Part shown: positions 8,535 to 17,339 of the stretch, piece after piece
How the letters are laid out: every line of letters begins with the position of its first letter
Numbering within the stretch: position 1 is the first letter of the stretch
Assembly (NCBI RefSeq): GCF_036226925.1
Contig: NZ_CP109031.1
Coordinates: 5,890,001 to 5,954,000 of the forward strand
Reading direction: 5' to 3'
Source of the DNA: Streptomyces sp. NBC_00659
Lineage (GTDB): Bacteria > Actinomycetota > Actinomycetes > Streptomycetales > Streptomycetaceae
Length of the DNA stretch: 64,000 nt
Program-made: the position numbers and the translations under genes
Notes under the pieces: generated by a model
The model's input: the letters and a program-made list of their open reading frames with translations, nothing else
What the model was told of the DNA's origin: nothing
Database searches by the model: none

Positions 8535-9314
8535 TCAGAAGCGGCGCGTGATCAGTGCGCGCTTCACTTCCTGGATCGCCTTGGTGACCTCGATACCGCG
8601 CGGGCAGGCGTCCGTGCAGTTGAACGTCGTGCGGCAGCGCCACACACCGTCCTTGTCGTTGAGGATCTCCAGGCGCTGCTCCCCGGCCTCGTCACGCGAG
8701 TCGAAGATGAAGCGGTGGGCGTTCACGATGGCGGCCGGACCGAAGTACTGGCCGTCGTTCCAGAACACCGGGCAGGACGACGTGCACGCCGCGCACAGGA
8801 TGCACTTGGTCGTGTCGTCGAACCGCTCGCGGTCCTCGGCCGACTGCAGACGCTCGCGCGTCGGCTCGTTGGTCTCCTTCGTGATGAGGAAGGGCATCAC
8901 GTCGCGGTACGCCTGGAAGAACGGGTCCATGTCGACCACGAGGTCCTTCAGCACCGTCAGGCCCTTGATGGCCTCGACCGTGATCGGCTTCTCGGGGTTG
9001 AGGTCCTTGATCAGCGTCTTGCAGGCCAGACGGTTCTTGCCGTTGATCCGCATGGCGTCCGAGCCGCAGATGCCGTGGGCGCAGGAGCGGCGGAAGGTGA
9101 GCGTGCCGTCCTGGTCCCACTTGATCTTGTGCAGCGCGTCGAGGACACGCTCCTTGGGGTCGATCTGGAGCTGGAAGTCTTCCCAGACCGACTCCGCCGA
9201 GACCTCCGGGTTGAACCGGCGGATGCGGAACGTGGCGGTGATGTAGGGGGAGTCGGCGAAACCGGGCTCGGGTGTGCCGGCCGCGTCCGCCTTGTCCAGA
9301 GTGGGAGTAGCCAT
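8535..9314 (-). CDS. sdhB: Succinate dehydrogenase iron-sulfur subunit
   Basis: A protein of 259 residues that passes electrons from the flavoprotein to the membrane anchor of complex II. The [2Fe-2S] ligands are C78, C83, D86 and C98 (CAHGICGSD...RLAC), with the Asp ligand also known from E. coli SdhB. The [4Fe-4S] and [3Fe-4S] clusters are held by CILCAACTSSCP and CRTTFNCTDACP in the C-terminal half. Its ATG overlaps the stop of sdhA by one base (TGATG). It is the last gene of the minus-strand sdhC-sdhD-sdhA-sdhB operon. Confidence 0.97.
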   Translation of the reverse strand: MATPTLDKADAAGTPEPGFADSPYITATFRIRRFNPEVSAESVWEDFQLQIDPKERVLDALHKIKWDQDGTLTFRRSCAHGICGSDAMRINGKNRLACKTLIKDLNPEKPITVEAIKGLTVLKDLVVDMDPFFQAYRDVMPFLITKETNEPTRERLQSAEDRERFDDTTKCILCAACTSSCPVFWNDGQYFGPAAIVNAHRFIFDSRDEAGEQRLEILNDKDGVWRCRTTFNCTDACPRGIEVTKAIQEVKRALITRRF

Positions 9315-11068
9315 CAGTACTTACGCTCCATCGGCTGGTAGCGGGTCTGGACGACCGGCTTGTAGTCGAGACGGATGGACTCGGTGCCGTCGTCGCCGAC
9401 CTCGCGGTACGCCATGGTGTGGCGCATGAAGTTGACGTCGTCGCGGTTCGGGTAGTCCTCGCGGTAGTGACCGCCGCGGGACTCCTTGCGGGCGAGCGCG
9501 GAGACGGCCATGACCTCGGCCAGGTCGAGCAGGTTGCCCAGCTCGATGGCCTCGAGGAGGTCCGTGTTGAACCGCTTGCCCTTGTCCTGGACCGAGACGT
9601 TGAGGTAACGCTCGCGCAGCTCCGCGATCTTGTCGACCGCCGTCTTGATCGTCTGCTCGGTGCGGAACACCATCACGTTGGCGTCCATGCACTCCTGGAG
9701 CTCACGGCGGATGTCGGCGACCCGCTCGGTGCCCGTGGAGTTGCGCAGGCGCTCGACCTGGGACACGACCTGGGAGGCCGGGTCCTCGGGCAGCTCGAGG
9801 TAGTCGGCCTTCGCCGAGTACTCCGCGGCCGCGATGCCGGACCGGCGCCCGAAGACGTTGATGTCCAGCAGCGAGTTCGTGCCGAGACGGTTGGCGCCGT
9901 GCACGGAGACACAGGCGACCTCACCGGCGGCGTACAGGCCCGGAACGACGGTGGTGTTGTCCGAGAGGACCTCACCCTGGACGTTCGTCGGGATGCCGCC
10001 CATGGCGTAGTGCGCGGTGGGCTGGATCGGGATCGGGTCCGTGTAGGGCTCGATGCCGAGGTAGGTGCGCGCGAACTCCGTGATGTCGGGCAGCTTGGCG
10101 TCCAGCTGCTCCGGCGGGAGGTGCGTGAGGTCCAGGTAGACGTGGTCGCCCTCGGGACCGCAGCCGCGGCCCTCGCGGATCTCCGTGTAGATGGAGCGCG
10201 AGACGACGTCACGGGACGCGAGGTCCTTCATGACCGGCGCGTACTTCTCCATGAAGCGCTCGCCGTCCTTGTTGCGGAGGATGCCGCCCTCACCGCGGGC
10301 GCCCTCCGTCAGCAGGATGCCCATGCGCCAGATGCCGGTCGGGTGGAACTGGAAGAACTCCATGTCCTCCAGCGGCAGCCCGCGACGGTAGACGGCCGCC
10401 TGGCCGTCACCCGTCAGGGTGTGCGCGTTGGAGGTCACCTTGAAGAACTTGCCGGTGCCGCCGGACGCGTAGATCACGGCCTTCGCCTGGAAGATGTGGA
10501 TCTCGCCGGTCGCGAGTTCGTAGGCGACGACGCCCGCCGAGTGCTTGACGCCGTCGACCTCGACGATCAGCTGGTCGAGGACGTAGAACTCGTTGAAGAA
10601 CTCCACGCCCTCCTTCACGCAGTTCTGGTACAGCGTCTGGAGGATCATGTGACCGGTGCGGTCCGCGGCGTAGCAGGACCGGCGGACCGGGGCCTCGCCG
10701 TGGTTGCGGGAGTGACCGCCGAAGCGGCGCTGGTCGATCGTCCCGTCGGGCGTCCGGTTGAACGGGAGGCCCATCTTCTCCAGGTCGAGGACCGCGTCGA
10801 TGGCCTCCTTCGCCAGGATCTCGGCGGCGTCCTGGTCGACCAGGTAGTCACCGCCCTTGACCGTGTCGAAGGTGTGCCACTCCCAGTTGTCCTCCTCCAC
10901 GTTGGCGAGCGCGGCGGCCATGCCGCCCTGCGCCGCGCCCGTGTGGGAGCGGGTGGGGTAGAGCTTCGTCAGCACGGCGGTGCGGCTGCGCTTCGTCGAC
11001 TCGATGGCGGCGCGCATGCCGGCGCCGCCGGCGCCGACGATGACGGTGTCGTACTTGTGGATCTTCAT
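9314..11068 (-). CDS. sdhA: Succinate dehydrogenase flavoprotein subunit
   Basis: A 584-residue catalytic subunit that oxidises succinate to fumarate. The Rossmann motif GAGGAG is at residues 12-17, [10 protein letters not shown] at about 40-49 includes the His that carries covalent FAD, and [13 protein letters not shown] marks the capping/active-site region. The C-terminal helical domain ends in QPMERKY. I chose ATG 11068 ([12 protein letters not shown]) because the longer in-frame extension reads through sdhD. The size is normal for actinobacterial SdhA. Confidence 0.97.
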   Translation of the reverse strand: MKIHKYDTVIVGAGGAGMRAAIESTKRSRTAVLTKLYPTRSHTGAAQGGMAAALANVEEDNWEWHTFDTVKGGDYLVDQDAAEILAKEAIDAVLDLEKMGLPFNRTPDGTIDQRRFGGHSRNHGEAPVRRSCYAADRTGHMILQTLYQNCVKEGVEFFNEFYVLDQLIVEVDGVKHSAGVVAYELATGEIHIFQAKAVIYASGGTGKFFKVTSNAHTLTGDGQAAVYRRGLPLEDMEFFQFHPTGIWRMGILLTEGARGEGGILRNKDGERFMEKYAPVMKDLASRDVVSRSIYTEIREGRGCGPEGDHVYLDLTHLPPEQLDAKLPDITEFARTYLGIEPYTDPIPIQPTAHYAMGGIPTNVQGEVLSDNTTVVPGLYAAGEVACVSVHGANRLGTNSLLDINVFGRRSGIAAAEYSAKADYLELPEDPASQVVSQVERLRNSTGTERVADIRRELQECMDANVMVFRTEQTIKTAVDKIAELRERYLNVSVQDKGKRFNTDLLEAIELGNLLDLAEVMAVSALARKESRGGHYREDYPNRDDVNFMRHTMAYREVGDDGTESIRLDYKPVVQTRYQPMERKY

Positions 11069-11091
11069 GAGTGGTTGCCTCAGCCCCGTGC

Positions 11092-11583
11092 CTAGCGGAT
11101 GTTCGGGTCGAAGGTGAAGATCACCAGCGTGCCCAGCAGGATCGTGAACACCGTGGCGGTGTACAGCAGGCCCTTCAGCCACAGGCGCGTGTTGGCGCGC
11201 TCCGCGTAGTCGTTGATGACGGTACGCAGGCCGTTGGAGCCGTGCAGCATGGCCAGCCACAGCATCGCGAGGTCCCAGGTCTGCCACCACGGGCTCGCCC
11301 AGCGGCCCGCCACGAAGGCGAAGCCGATCTTGGAGACGCCGCCGTCGAGGACGAGCTGGATCAGCAGGTGGCCGAGGACCAGGACGACCAGGACGATGCC
11401 GGACAGGCGCATGAAGAGCCAGCCGTACATCTCGAAGTTGCCGCGGGTCGACTTCGGGGTCTTCTTGGTGCGCTTGCGCGGCGCCTCGATGAACGGGGCC
11501 GGGTTGTCGACGCTGTAGGCCGAGTAGTCTCCGGCGCCCTCCACGGGGCCGATGCCGGAAGCGGCGGTGTCAGTAGTGGACAT
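11092..11583 (-). CDS. sdhD: Succinate dehydrogenase hydrophobic membrane anchor subunit
   Basis: A 163-residue protein with an N-terminal soluble stretch of about 50 residues (including the basic [12 protein letters not shown]) and three membrane helices at about 57-77, 97-118 and 135-157. The pattern of [21 protein letters not shown] and [15 protein letters not shown] matches the SdhD/SdhC cytochrome b fold, and the His residues near the helices are candidate haem ligands. It lies between sdhC and sdhA with short gaps. A longer in-frame start at 12045 would overlap sdhC and is rejected. Confidence 0.9.
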   Translation of the reverse strand: MSTTDTAASGIGPVEGAGDYSAYSVDNPAPFIEAPRKRTKKTPKSTRGNFEMYGWLFMRLSGIVLVVLVLGHLLIQLVLDGGVSKIGFAFVAGRWASPWWQTWDLAMLWLAMLHGSNGLRTVINDYAERANTRLWLKGLLYTATVFTILLGTLVIFTFDPNIR

Positions 11584-11588
11584 CTGCG

Positions 11589-11969
11589 TCAGCTCCCGAA
11601 TACTTCGCGGAATGCGTGACCGAGGACGGGGTAAAGCGCCCCGAACATCAGCACGACCCAGATACCGACGACGGACCAGAGCATCTGCTTCTGATAGCGC
11701 GGGCCCTTGGACCAGAAGTCGACGGCGATGACACGCAGGCCGTTGAGCGCGTGGAAGAGAATGGCGGCCACGAGGCCGTACTCCAGCAGCGCGACGATCG
11801 GCGTCTTGTACGTGGCTACGACCTTGTCGTAGGCCTCGGGGGAGACACGGACGAGAGCGGTGTCCAGCACGTGTACGAACAGGAAGAAGAAGATGAGGAC
11901 GCCGGTGACTCGATGAGCCACCCAGGACCACATTCCTTCCCGGCCGCGGTACAGCGTTCCAGCCGGCAC
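11589..11969 (-). CDS. sdhC: Succinate dehydrogenase cytochrome b556 subunit
   Basis: A 126-residue membrane protein with three helices. It has the SdhC-type start (GTLYRGREGMWSWVAHRVTGV) with the conserved HRVTG motif, FVHVLDTALV, and ILFHALNGLRVIAVD, whose His is the likely haem b ligand. It starts at GTG 11969, preceded by GGAGGG. It is the first gene of the sdh operon; the promoter should lie in 11970-12130, but I could not fix it with confidence. Confidence 0.93.
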   Translation of the reverse strand: MPAGTLYRGREGMWSWVAHRVTGVLIFFFLFVHVLDTALVRVSPEAYDKVVATYKTPIVALLEYGLVAAILFHALNGLRVIAVDFWSKGPRYQKQMLWSVVGIWVVLMFGALYPVLGHAFREVFGS

Positions 11970-12136
11970 GGAAGAACCCTCCGGGAGCGGGGATTGGGGC
12001 CGCGCCGGCTTCTCTGTCGGTCGGGCCCGGCCGGGTACGGTCCACCGGCCCCGGCCATCGTAGCGACGTGTTGTCGGAACGCTTACAGCGGCCCTATCAA
12101 TGTGATCAAACTGGCAATCAATCAGGCACGTTCGGG

Positions 12137-12814
12137 CTATTCCGGGCGCCGGATATCGGCGATTCGTGGCTGGTGGGCGAACTGACGGACGAGTCGGGTC
12201 AGCCGGCCGCGGGCCAGTCTGCGCAGCTCGTCGGCGGTGATGACCCGCTCCTCCTCGGGGTCGTTCGCCAGGCGCGACCGGATTCCGACGAGCACCTGGT
12301 CGAGAGCCTCTCCAGGAGTGAATTCGTCCAGACAGATGACGAACACATGTCCGAATCTGCTCTCGTACGCGGCGTGCGCGGCGCTCAGCGCGGTGTGGGC
12401 GGCGGAGTACGCGCCGTCCGGGAGCGGTGCGAGCGATTCGCCGGCCAGGGCTTCCGCCTGGTCGGCGGGGGTCAGGTCGTACGCCGCCTCGTCGGCCGCG
12501 GCCAGCAGTGCGCCGAGGTCCGGGTAGGGGCGGTGGTCGGCCAGACGGTGGACCCAGCGCAGGCTGCGGCAGCAGGTGAGCAGGGCGCGGGTGACCTCTC
12601 CGGCGGGTGCGGAGTTGAACCCGTCGAGGCGGACCGGGGACGGAACCGCGCTCTTCTGCTCGGGGAGGGCGACCTGGCCGGGGAGGCGTGGGAGACGGTG
12701 CGACGTCAGCGTGGGTCCTCGGCGTGGGGGTGGGACGCGCGACGTCCGGTGAGCGTGACGTGCGTGCGATACGTGTGTTTCGGCAGGGGCGTAAGTGAAA
12801 GCTGTGCTGCTCAC
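12137..12814 (-). CDS. OHCU-decarboxylase-like protein lacking the catalytic His-Pro motif
   Basis: From about residue 60 the protein follows the 2-oxo-4-hydroxy-4-carboxy-5-ureidoimidazoline decarboxylase fold of uric-acid breakdown: LDGFNSAPAGEVTRALLTCC at the start and AAHAAYESRFGHVFVICL followed by ANDPEEERVITADELRRLARGRL at the end. The family's catalytic segment, normally ...AHPxIG or HPxL, aligns with AEALAGESLAPLP, so the His is replaced. It may be an inactive or re-tasked paralog. No other urate gene is near. The only usual start codon close to the conserved part is GTG 12814, without a good ribosome site, so the N-terminal 60 residues are uncertain. Confidence 0.68.
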   Translation of the reverse strand: MSSTAFTYAPAETHVSHARHAHRTSRVPPPRRGPTLTSHRLPRLPGQVALPEQKSAVPSPVRLDGFNSAPAGEVTRALLTCCRSLRWVHRLADHRPYPDLGALLAAADEAAYDLTPADQAEALAGESLAPLPDGAYSAAHTALSAAHAAYESRFGHVFVICLDEFTPGEALDQVLVGIRSRLANDPEEERVITADELRRLARGRLTRLVRQFAHQPRIADIRRPE

Positions 12815-13038
12815 GCTATCGAGGTGTGTCCAGACCTGTCCGACGGATGCCCGGATTTCACCCGCACGGGAGAGTTTCGGAGCGTGCGGTGGACGGTCGC
12901 GGTGACGGTCGGGGCAGAGTTTGCGGTGGGAGTGGGGAGCAGGTCCGGTGAGGTGTTCCGGAGGGGTGGAAGAGGTGGACACCTCGCAGGGGGAGTACAC
13001 CTGAAGGGGTTACGGCCCGGTGACGGGCCGTGGAGTGG

Positions 13039-13084
13039 GCGCCGCGAAGCGGGCGCTGTGATGTGAGCGCCGCGAAGCGGGCGC
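13039..13084 (+). repeat. Two 18-bp direct repeats before the hexosaminidase gene
   Basis: GCGCCGCGAAGCGGGCGC occurs at 13039-13056 and again at 13067-13084 (period 28). Each copy is itself nearly palindromic and could fold. They lie 20-65 bases upstream of the GTG start at 13105, so they could affect the leader RNA. The remaining intergenic sequence (12815-13038) shows no feature I can name. Confidence 0.5.
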
Positions 13085-13104
13085 GGTGAGACGAGGGTGG
13101 CGGA

Positions 13105-14739
13105 GTGAGTGGTGGCAGGCGGCGCGCGCCGCGGCGGCGGCGGGCAGGACGGGACGGGCGGGCCAAACTCGTCGCGAGCGGTCTGGCGGTCGCCGGTGTC
13201 GTCGCGGTGGCCGTGGCGGTCTGGCCCGACGGAGGCGGGGGGCCGGCCGGAGCGAAGGTGCCGTCCGGTGACCGGTCGGGGGCCGTGTCCGTCGCCAGCC
13301 CCTCGCCGACACGGAGCTACCCCCTCTCCACGGCGCCTCGCACCATCCCCGCCGTACGTGAGCACGCCGCGGCCCACGGTCCCGGCTGGCGCCCGGCCTC
13401 CGGTGCCCGGGTGGTCGTGAACGACGACAACCTCGCCGACGAGGGCAAGCTGCTCGCCGGCGAGCTCAAGCTGACGTACGCGGGGCGGACCGCCGCCAGG
13501 GCCGGCGACGTGCAGCTCGGCCTCGACAAGGGGAACGCGGGCCCGGAGTCGTACACCCTCACCGTCAGGAACGGCCGGGTCACCGTCACCGGGCCCGCCG
13601 AGGCCGGTGTCTTCTACGGCACGCGCACCCTCAAGCAGGAGGTGTACGGCGGCGGTACGGCGCCGGAGGGCGTGGTGCGCGACCGGCCCGCGAAGCCGGT
13701 CCGCGGGTTCATGCTCGACATCGCGCGCAAGCACTTCACGGCGGCCTGGATCGAGGACCGGGTGCGCGAGCTCGGGGACCTGAAGTACAACCAGCTCGGC
13801 CTGCACTTCTCCGACGACCAGGGCTTCCGCATCGAGTCCGACGCGCACCCCGAGATCGTGTCGGGGCAGCATCTGACGAAGGCGGAGGTGCGCCGGATCG
13901 TCGCCCTCGCGAAGAGCAGGCACATTACCGTCGTGCCCGAGATCGACTCGCCGGGCCACCTCGGAGCGGTCATCGCGGCGCACCCCGATCTCCAGCTCCG
14001 CAATGTGTCCGGTGTTCCCATCCGCGGCGCCGTCGACATCTCCAAGCCCGCCGCGGCGCAGATCGTCGACGACCTGCTCGACGAGTACGCGGGTCTCTTC
14101 CCCGGCACCGACTGGCACCTCGGCGGCGACGAGTACCAGGCCCTGACGGTGGCGAACCCGGCGGCGTCCTTCCCGCAGCTGGTCACCGCGGCGAGGAGCA
14201 AGTACGGGGCGGGCGCGGGCGTCACCGACCTCACGACCGGCTGGCTGAACGACCGCGCCAAGGTGGTCCAGGGTCACGGCCGGACGGCGCGGGCCTGGAA
14301 CGACGGCTTCTTCCGCGGGGGCACCGTCCAGGCCGACGGCGGTCTCCGGGTGGCGTACTGGACCGGCAAGGAGATCGGGGCCCGGCAGCCGGTGGAGTAC
14401 CTGAGCGCGGGCCGCAAGGTCGTCAACTACAACGACGAGTACCTGTACTACGTCCTCGGCGAACCCCAGACCTTCGTCTACCCGACCGGGCAGCGCATCT
14501 ACGAGCAGTGGACCCCCCTCGTCCTGCGCGGAACCACCCCGGTCCCCGCGAAGTACGACCCCCAGATCCTCGGCGGCTCCTTCGCCGTCTGGTGCGACCT
14601 CGCGAACTCACAGACCCAGGACCAGGTCGCGGCGGGCATCCGCATGCCGCTGCGCGCCCTGACCCAGAAACTGTGGGACCCCCGTACGCCGTCCCTCTCC
14701 TGGACCCGGTTCAAGGCACTGGCGGACCAGTTGGGCTGA
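13105..14739 (+). CDS. Secreted/membrane-anchored beta-N-acetylhexosaminidase (GH20)
   Basis: A 544-residue protein. A very Arg-rich N-terminus (residues 1-21) is followed by one hydrophobic helix (about 22-40), which is a signal anchor or Sec/Tat-type signal. Then comes a GH20b-like N-terminal domain (to about residue 190) and the GH20 barrel. WHLGGDEY contains the catalytic Asp342-Glu343 pair typical of substrate-assisted hexosaminidases, and HFSDDQGFRIES is the other hallmark. It removes terminal GlcNAc/GalNAc from chitin or murein fragments outside the cell. It starts with GTG, preceded by GAGGG. No partner genes are near. Confidence 0.9.
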   Translation: MSGGRRRAPRRRRAGRDGRAKLVASGLAVAGVVAVAVAVWPDGGGGPAGAKVPSGDRSGAVSVASPSPTRSYPLSTAPRTIPAVREHAAAHGPGWRPASGARVVVNDDNLADEGKLLAGELKLTYAGRTAARAGDVQLGLDKGNAGPESYTLTVRNGRVTVTGPAEAGVFYGTRTLKQEVYGGGTAPEGVVRDRPAKPVRGFMLDIARKHFTAAWIEDRVRELGDLKYNQLGLHFSDDQGFRIESDAHPEIVSGQHLTKAEVRRIVALAKSRHITVVPEIDSPGHLGAVIAAHPDLQLRNVSGVPIRGAVDISKPAAAQIVDDLLDEYAGLFPGTDWHLGGDEYQALTVANPAASFPQLVTAARSKYGAGAGVTDLTTGWLNDRAKVVQGHGRTARAWNDGFFRGGTVQADGGLRVAYWTGKEIGARQPVEYLSAGRKVVNYNDEYLYYVLGEPQTFVYPTGQRIYEQWTPLVLRGTTPVPAKYDPQILGGSFAVWCDLANSQTQDQVAAGIRMPLRALTQKLWDPRTPSLSWTRFKALADQLG

Positions 14740-15028
14740 ACGGCCCCGACTCGACGGGAACGGGACCGGTCGCGGGGTGTCGTCGTGCTCAGCCGACCCG
14801 GATGCAGGACTGTAAGGCGCAGGCGGACCCGGTCGCGGTCGACGGCTGACGCATGCGGAATGTGTGCCGGTTTCGGTGCGAGTGTTTGGCCGAAAACCTG
14901 TTCATTCGGCTCCTCGACCGGCAGGGTGGGCTCGCACTGTGACACTCCTGGTCCGTTGCACGCAGTAAGGGGAAGTGCGGGCTCCGTAAGGCAAGGGCGC
15001 CCTGTCGAGGCATTTCGAGGGAGTCGCG

Positions 15029-15601
15029 ATGAGTCTGGTGGAACTGATCGCTCGGGCCGACGAGCGAGGTCTGGCAGCCAGTGGTCTGGCTTGTTTGGAT
15101 CGGTGTGTACCGCTGCTCGGCGGTGACGACGACGTCCTGCGGCCCCTTTGGGCCAGCCTGGCGGAGGCGGACACCTGGGCCGAGTGGGGAGCGCGCCTGG
15201 AGGAGGCGCGCGCCAAGCTGGACACGGAGGACTCCGAGCCGGCCGTGACCGACGAGGACCATGCCGCCGAGCTCGCCCGCGGGATGCTCGAATCGGTTCC
15301 CGCGAAGCCCTCCGAGGACGAGCTGCGGGCCTGGTCCGACGCCTGCTCGGTCGCGGCGCTCCAGGTGCACCGGTTCCTCGACCACGCCGACGACGCCGAG
15401 GCGTGCGTGACGGCACGCCGTGAGGGGCGCACCGAGGGCATGTCCCCGCTCGTCGCCGCCGAACTGCGCCGCCAGGTCTCCGTCCTGGAACTGCTCGCCG
15501 AGCACGGCAAGGGCGGACTGAGGTTCGCGCTGGACGCGTCGACGGAGGGGCGACGCGTCCTGCGGGCGGTGGTCTCGCGCAGGGCACGCGGACGGAACTA
15601 G
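15029..15601 (+). CDS. Conserved-looking hypothetical helical protein
   Basis: A 190-residue soluble, acidic, Ala/Glu/Leu-rich protein, predicted almost entirely helical, with a basic C-terminal end (RRVLRAVVSRRARGRN). A family resemblance is not recognised. There is a good GAGGGAG ribosome site before ATG 15029. The stop codon is embedded in a terminator hairpin, so the gene is probably monocistronic. The 288-base gap upstream (14740-15028) shows no other feature. Confidence 0.72.
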   Translation: MSLVELIARADERGLAASGLACLDRCVPLLGGDDDVLRPLWASLAEADTWAEWGARLEEARAKLDTEDSEPAVTDEDHAAELARGMLESVPAKPSEDELRAWSDACSVAALQVHRFLDHADDAEACVTARREGRTEGMSPLVAAELRRQVSVLELLAEHGKGGLRFALDASTEGRRVLRAVVSRRARGRN

Positions 15602-15633
15602 TGCCGCGACAGGGTTGCCTGCCGCGGCACTAG
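15598..15633 (+). terminator. Hairpin overlapping the stop codon
   Basis: CTAGTGCCGCG and CGCGGCACTAG form an 11-bp perfect stem with a 14-base loop. The left arm contains the TAG stop of the preceding gene. Confidence 0.65.
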
Positions 15634-15809
15634 CCCCGGGACGAACGCGCGAGGGTGCGCCGGAGGCGGTATAGCTCCGGCGCATCCCAAACCTTGTTCC
15701 TGAGGGGTTTGTGTGATCGTTCCGGGGCGGAGATGGCGGTCCTGGGCCGGTGTCGCGAACCCCGGCCCGAACGCGTGACGAATCCGGCCGCCGTCGCGCT
15801 CTATCGGGT

Positions 15810-16190
15810 GTGAACGCAACTCAAGCAACGCGGCCCTCGGCTGCGACGAAGCCCGTTCGCTGGGCCGCCGACACGGTCGCGGTCATGCGCGAGGGCGCCC
15901 GGCTGCGCCTCGACTACTCGGCACAGAGCCTGTGGCGCGTGGACCGCGTGATCGACGAGATACGCCGGGACGGTGCCCCGTACGCGGCCGTCGAGAGCGT
16001 GCTGCGCGGATTCGGGGCGTACGCCGGTGAGGTGGTCGCCCGTCACGGCGGCGCCGAGTGGTGGGAGACCGGCGGCGAGCACTGGCTCCGTACGCCCGAC
16101 GGACGGCTGTGGGACCCGATCGAAGAGGCCCGCCGCTGCTACGCGGGCGACGGCTCCCTGCGCCTGCTGTGCCGCGAGGCCACCCGCTGA
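15810..16190 (+). CDS. Hypothetical protein
   Basis: A 126-residue protein from GTG 15810 with an Ala/Thr-rich first 20 residues, then an amphipathic helical part (RLDYSAQSLWRVDRVIDEIRRDG) and a Trp-rich C-terminal part (GAEWWETGGEHWLRTPDG). No signal peptide or membrane segment is present. I do not recognise the family with confidence. It may be expressed alone; the ECF sigma gene starts 194 bases downstream. Confidence 0.65.
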   Translation: MNATQATRPSAATKPVRWAADTVAVMREGARLRLDYSAQSLWRVDRVIDEIRRDGAPYAAVESVLRGFGAYAGEVVARHGGAEWWETGGEHWLRTPDGRLWDPIEEARRCYAGDGSLRLLCREATR

Positions 16191-16383
16191 GGGGTGCCCG
16201 GGGTCCCGTAGGCCGGGCGGCGAGGGCCCGCGGCGTCCGCCGCCGGTGGCCCGGCCGGTCCGGGCAGAGTGTCTGACGCCCTGTGACATTTCCGTGGGGC
16301 CCGACGCTGATGACCATGAGGGTGTCGGCGCGGACGGCCGCGCCGGCAGGCACATTCGGGCGAACTCGGTGCGAACGAGGACA

Positions 16384-17004
16384 GTGTTGGGCCAGGGAGG
16401 GAAACCCCGCCGCGCGCAGCCTTACGACGCGGAACTGGGCGTGGCCGTGGCGCGGGCGCAGGAGGGGGACGAGGTCGCTTTCGCGGCCGCGTACCGGATC
16501 GTGCAGCCCGGACTGCTGGGCTACCTGCGCGGCATCGTCGGCGACGACGCCGAGGACGTGGCGTCCGACGCCTGGCTGGAGATAGCCCGGGACCTGGGAC
16601 GTTTCCGGGGAGACGGCGCGGGGTTCCGCGGCTGGACCGCGACCATCGCCCGGCACCGGGCGCTGGACCATCTGCGGCGGCTGCGAGTACGGCCACGGGG
16701 AACGGCCCTCGAGCAGGACGCGCTGGACCTGCCGGGCAGGCACAGCACACAGGACGAGGCGTTGGAGAGCCTGTCCACCGAGTACGCCCTCGAACTGCTC
16801 GCCGGGCTGCCGCGCGACCAGGCCGAGGCCGTGCTCCTGAGGGTGGTCGTCGGCCTCGACGGGCCGGCCGCGGCGCGGGTGCTCGGCAAGCGCCCCGGCG
16901 CGGTGCGCACCTCCGCCCACCGGGGCCTGAAGCGGCTCGCGCGCCAGCTCGGTGTCGAGGGTGTGACGGATGACGGGCCCCGGACGCTGGGGGAGTCGGG
17001 ATGA
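16384..17004 (+). CDS. ECF-type RNA polymerase sigma factor (copy 1 of a tandem pair)
   Basis: A protein of about 206 residues. Region 2 is visible as LLGYLRGIVGDDAEDVASDAWLEIARDL...FRGWTATIARHRALDHLRR, and region 4 as LAGLPRDQAEAVLLRVVVGLDGPAAARVLGKRPGAVRTSAHRGLKRLARQL. The start is probably GTG 16384 with GAGGA just upstream, although the spacing is short and TTG 16387 is possible. It is closely related to the sigma factor at 18637. Its stop overlaps the next ATG (ATGA at 17001-17004). Like its paralog it is followed by a single-helix membrane protein that may act as its anti-sigma factor, though that partner lacks a recognisable zinc anti-sigma motif. Confidence 0.85.
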   Translation: MLGQGGKPRRAQPYDAELGVAVARAQEGDEVAFAAAYRIVQPGLLGYLRGIVGDDAEDVASDAWLEIARDLGRFRGDGAGFRGWTATIARHRALDHLRRLRVRPRGTALEQDALDLPGRHSTQDEALESLSTEYALELLAGLPRDQAEAVLLRVVVGLDGPAAARVLGKRPGAVRTSAHRGLKRLARQLGVEGVTDDGPRTLGESG

Positions 17005-17339
17005 GCAGGACATCCGGAACGGCCGGCACCGCGCCGTCGTCCGGAACCGTGTTGGCGTACGGCGGAAGGAAGTCGACCGGTGTACGGATGGTGCACGGCG
17101 GACGGCCCTCGTGCGGAGGACGGCTGCCGTACGGCGTCGGGCCGCGGTCCGCGGCCGGGGCGCCGGACGGGGTGTCGTCCCGCGGACGCGGGACGTCGTG
17201 CGGAGCGCGGGCGTTGTACGGCGTGGAGCGCGGAGCGGAGTCCTGGTACGGCGAGGAGTTGCAGGGCGCAGCGGCAGTTGGAGAGGGAACCGGACGTGGA
17301 ACCGCACAGGGAACCGGACGCGCAACCGGGCATGGGTGA
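17001..17339 (+). CDS. Possible low-complexity small protein coupled to the sigma gene
   Basis: An ATG overlapping the sigma stop opens a frame of 112 residues that is Gly/Arg/Ser/Thr-rich and made of loosely repeated CGGAAC- and GTACGGC-like units, with a few Cys. It ends just inside the next gene. The overlap suggests real translation, but the composition suggests expanded repeat DNA rather than a folded protein. The paralogous locus at 19299 has no such insert: there the sigma stop touches the membrane-protein start directly. Confidence 0.35.
   Translation: MSRTSGTAGTAPSSGTVLAYGGRKSTGVRMVHGGRPSCGGRLPYGVGPRSAAGAPDGVSSRGRGTSCGARALYGVERGAESWYGEELQGAAAVGEGTGRGTAQGTGRATGHG

Noticed and set aside
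12068..12136. Rex or CRP-type operator upstream of sdhC
   Set aside because: TTGATCACATTGAT and TGTGATCAAACTGGCA resemble pieces of known sites, but neither forms a full palindrome of the Rex or CRP type.
11071..12185. Plus-strand frames across sdhD and sdhC
   Set aside because: Antisense to unmistakable membrane-anchor genes; shadows of codon bias.
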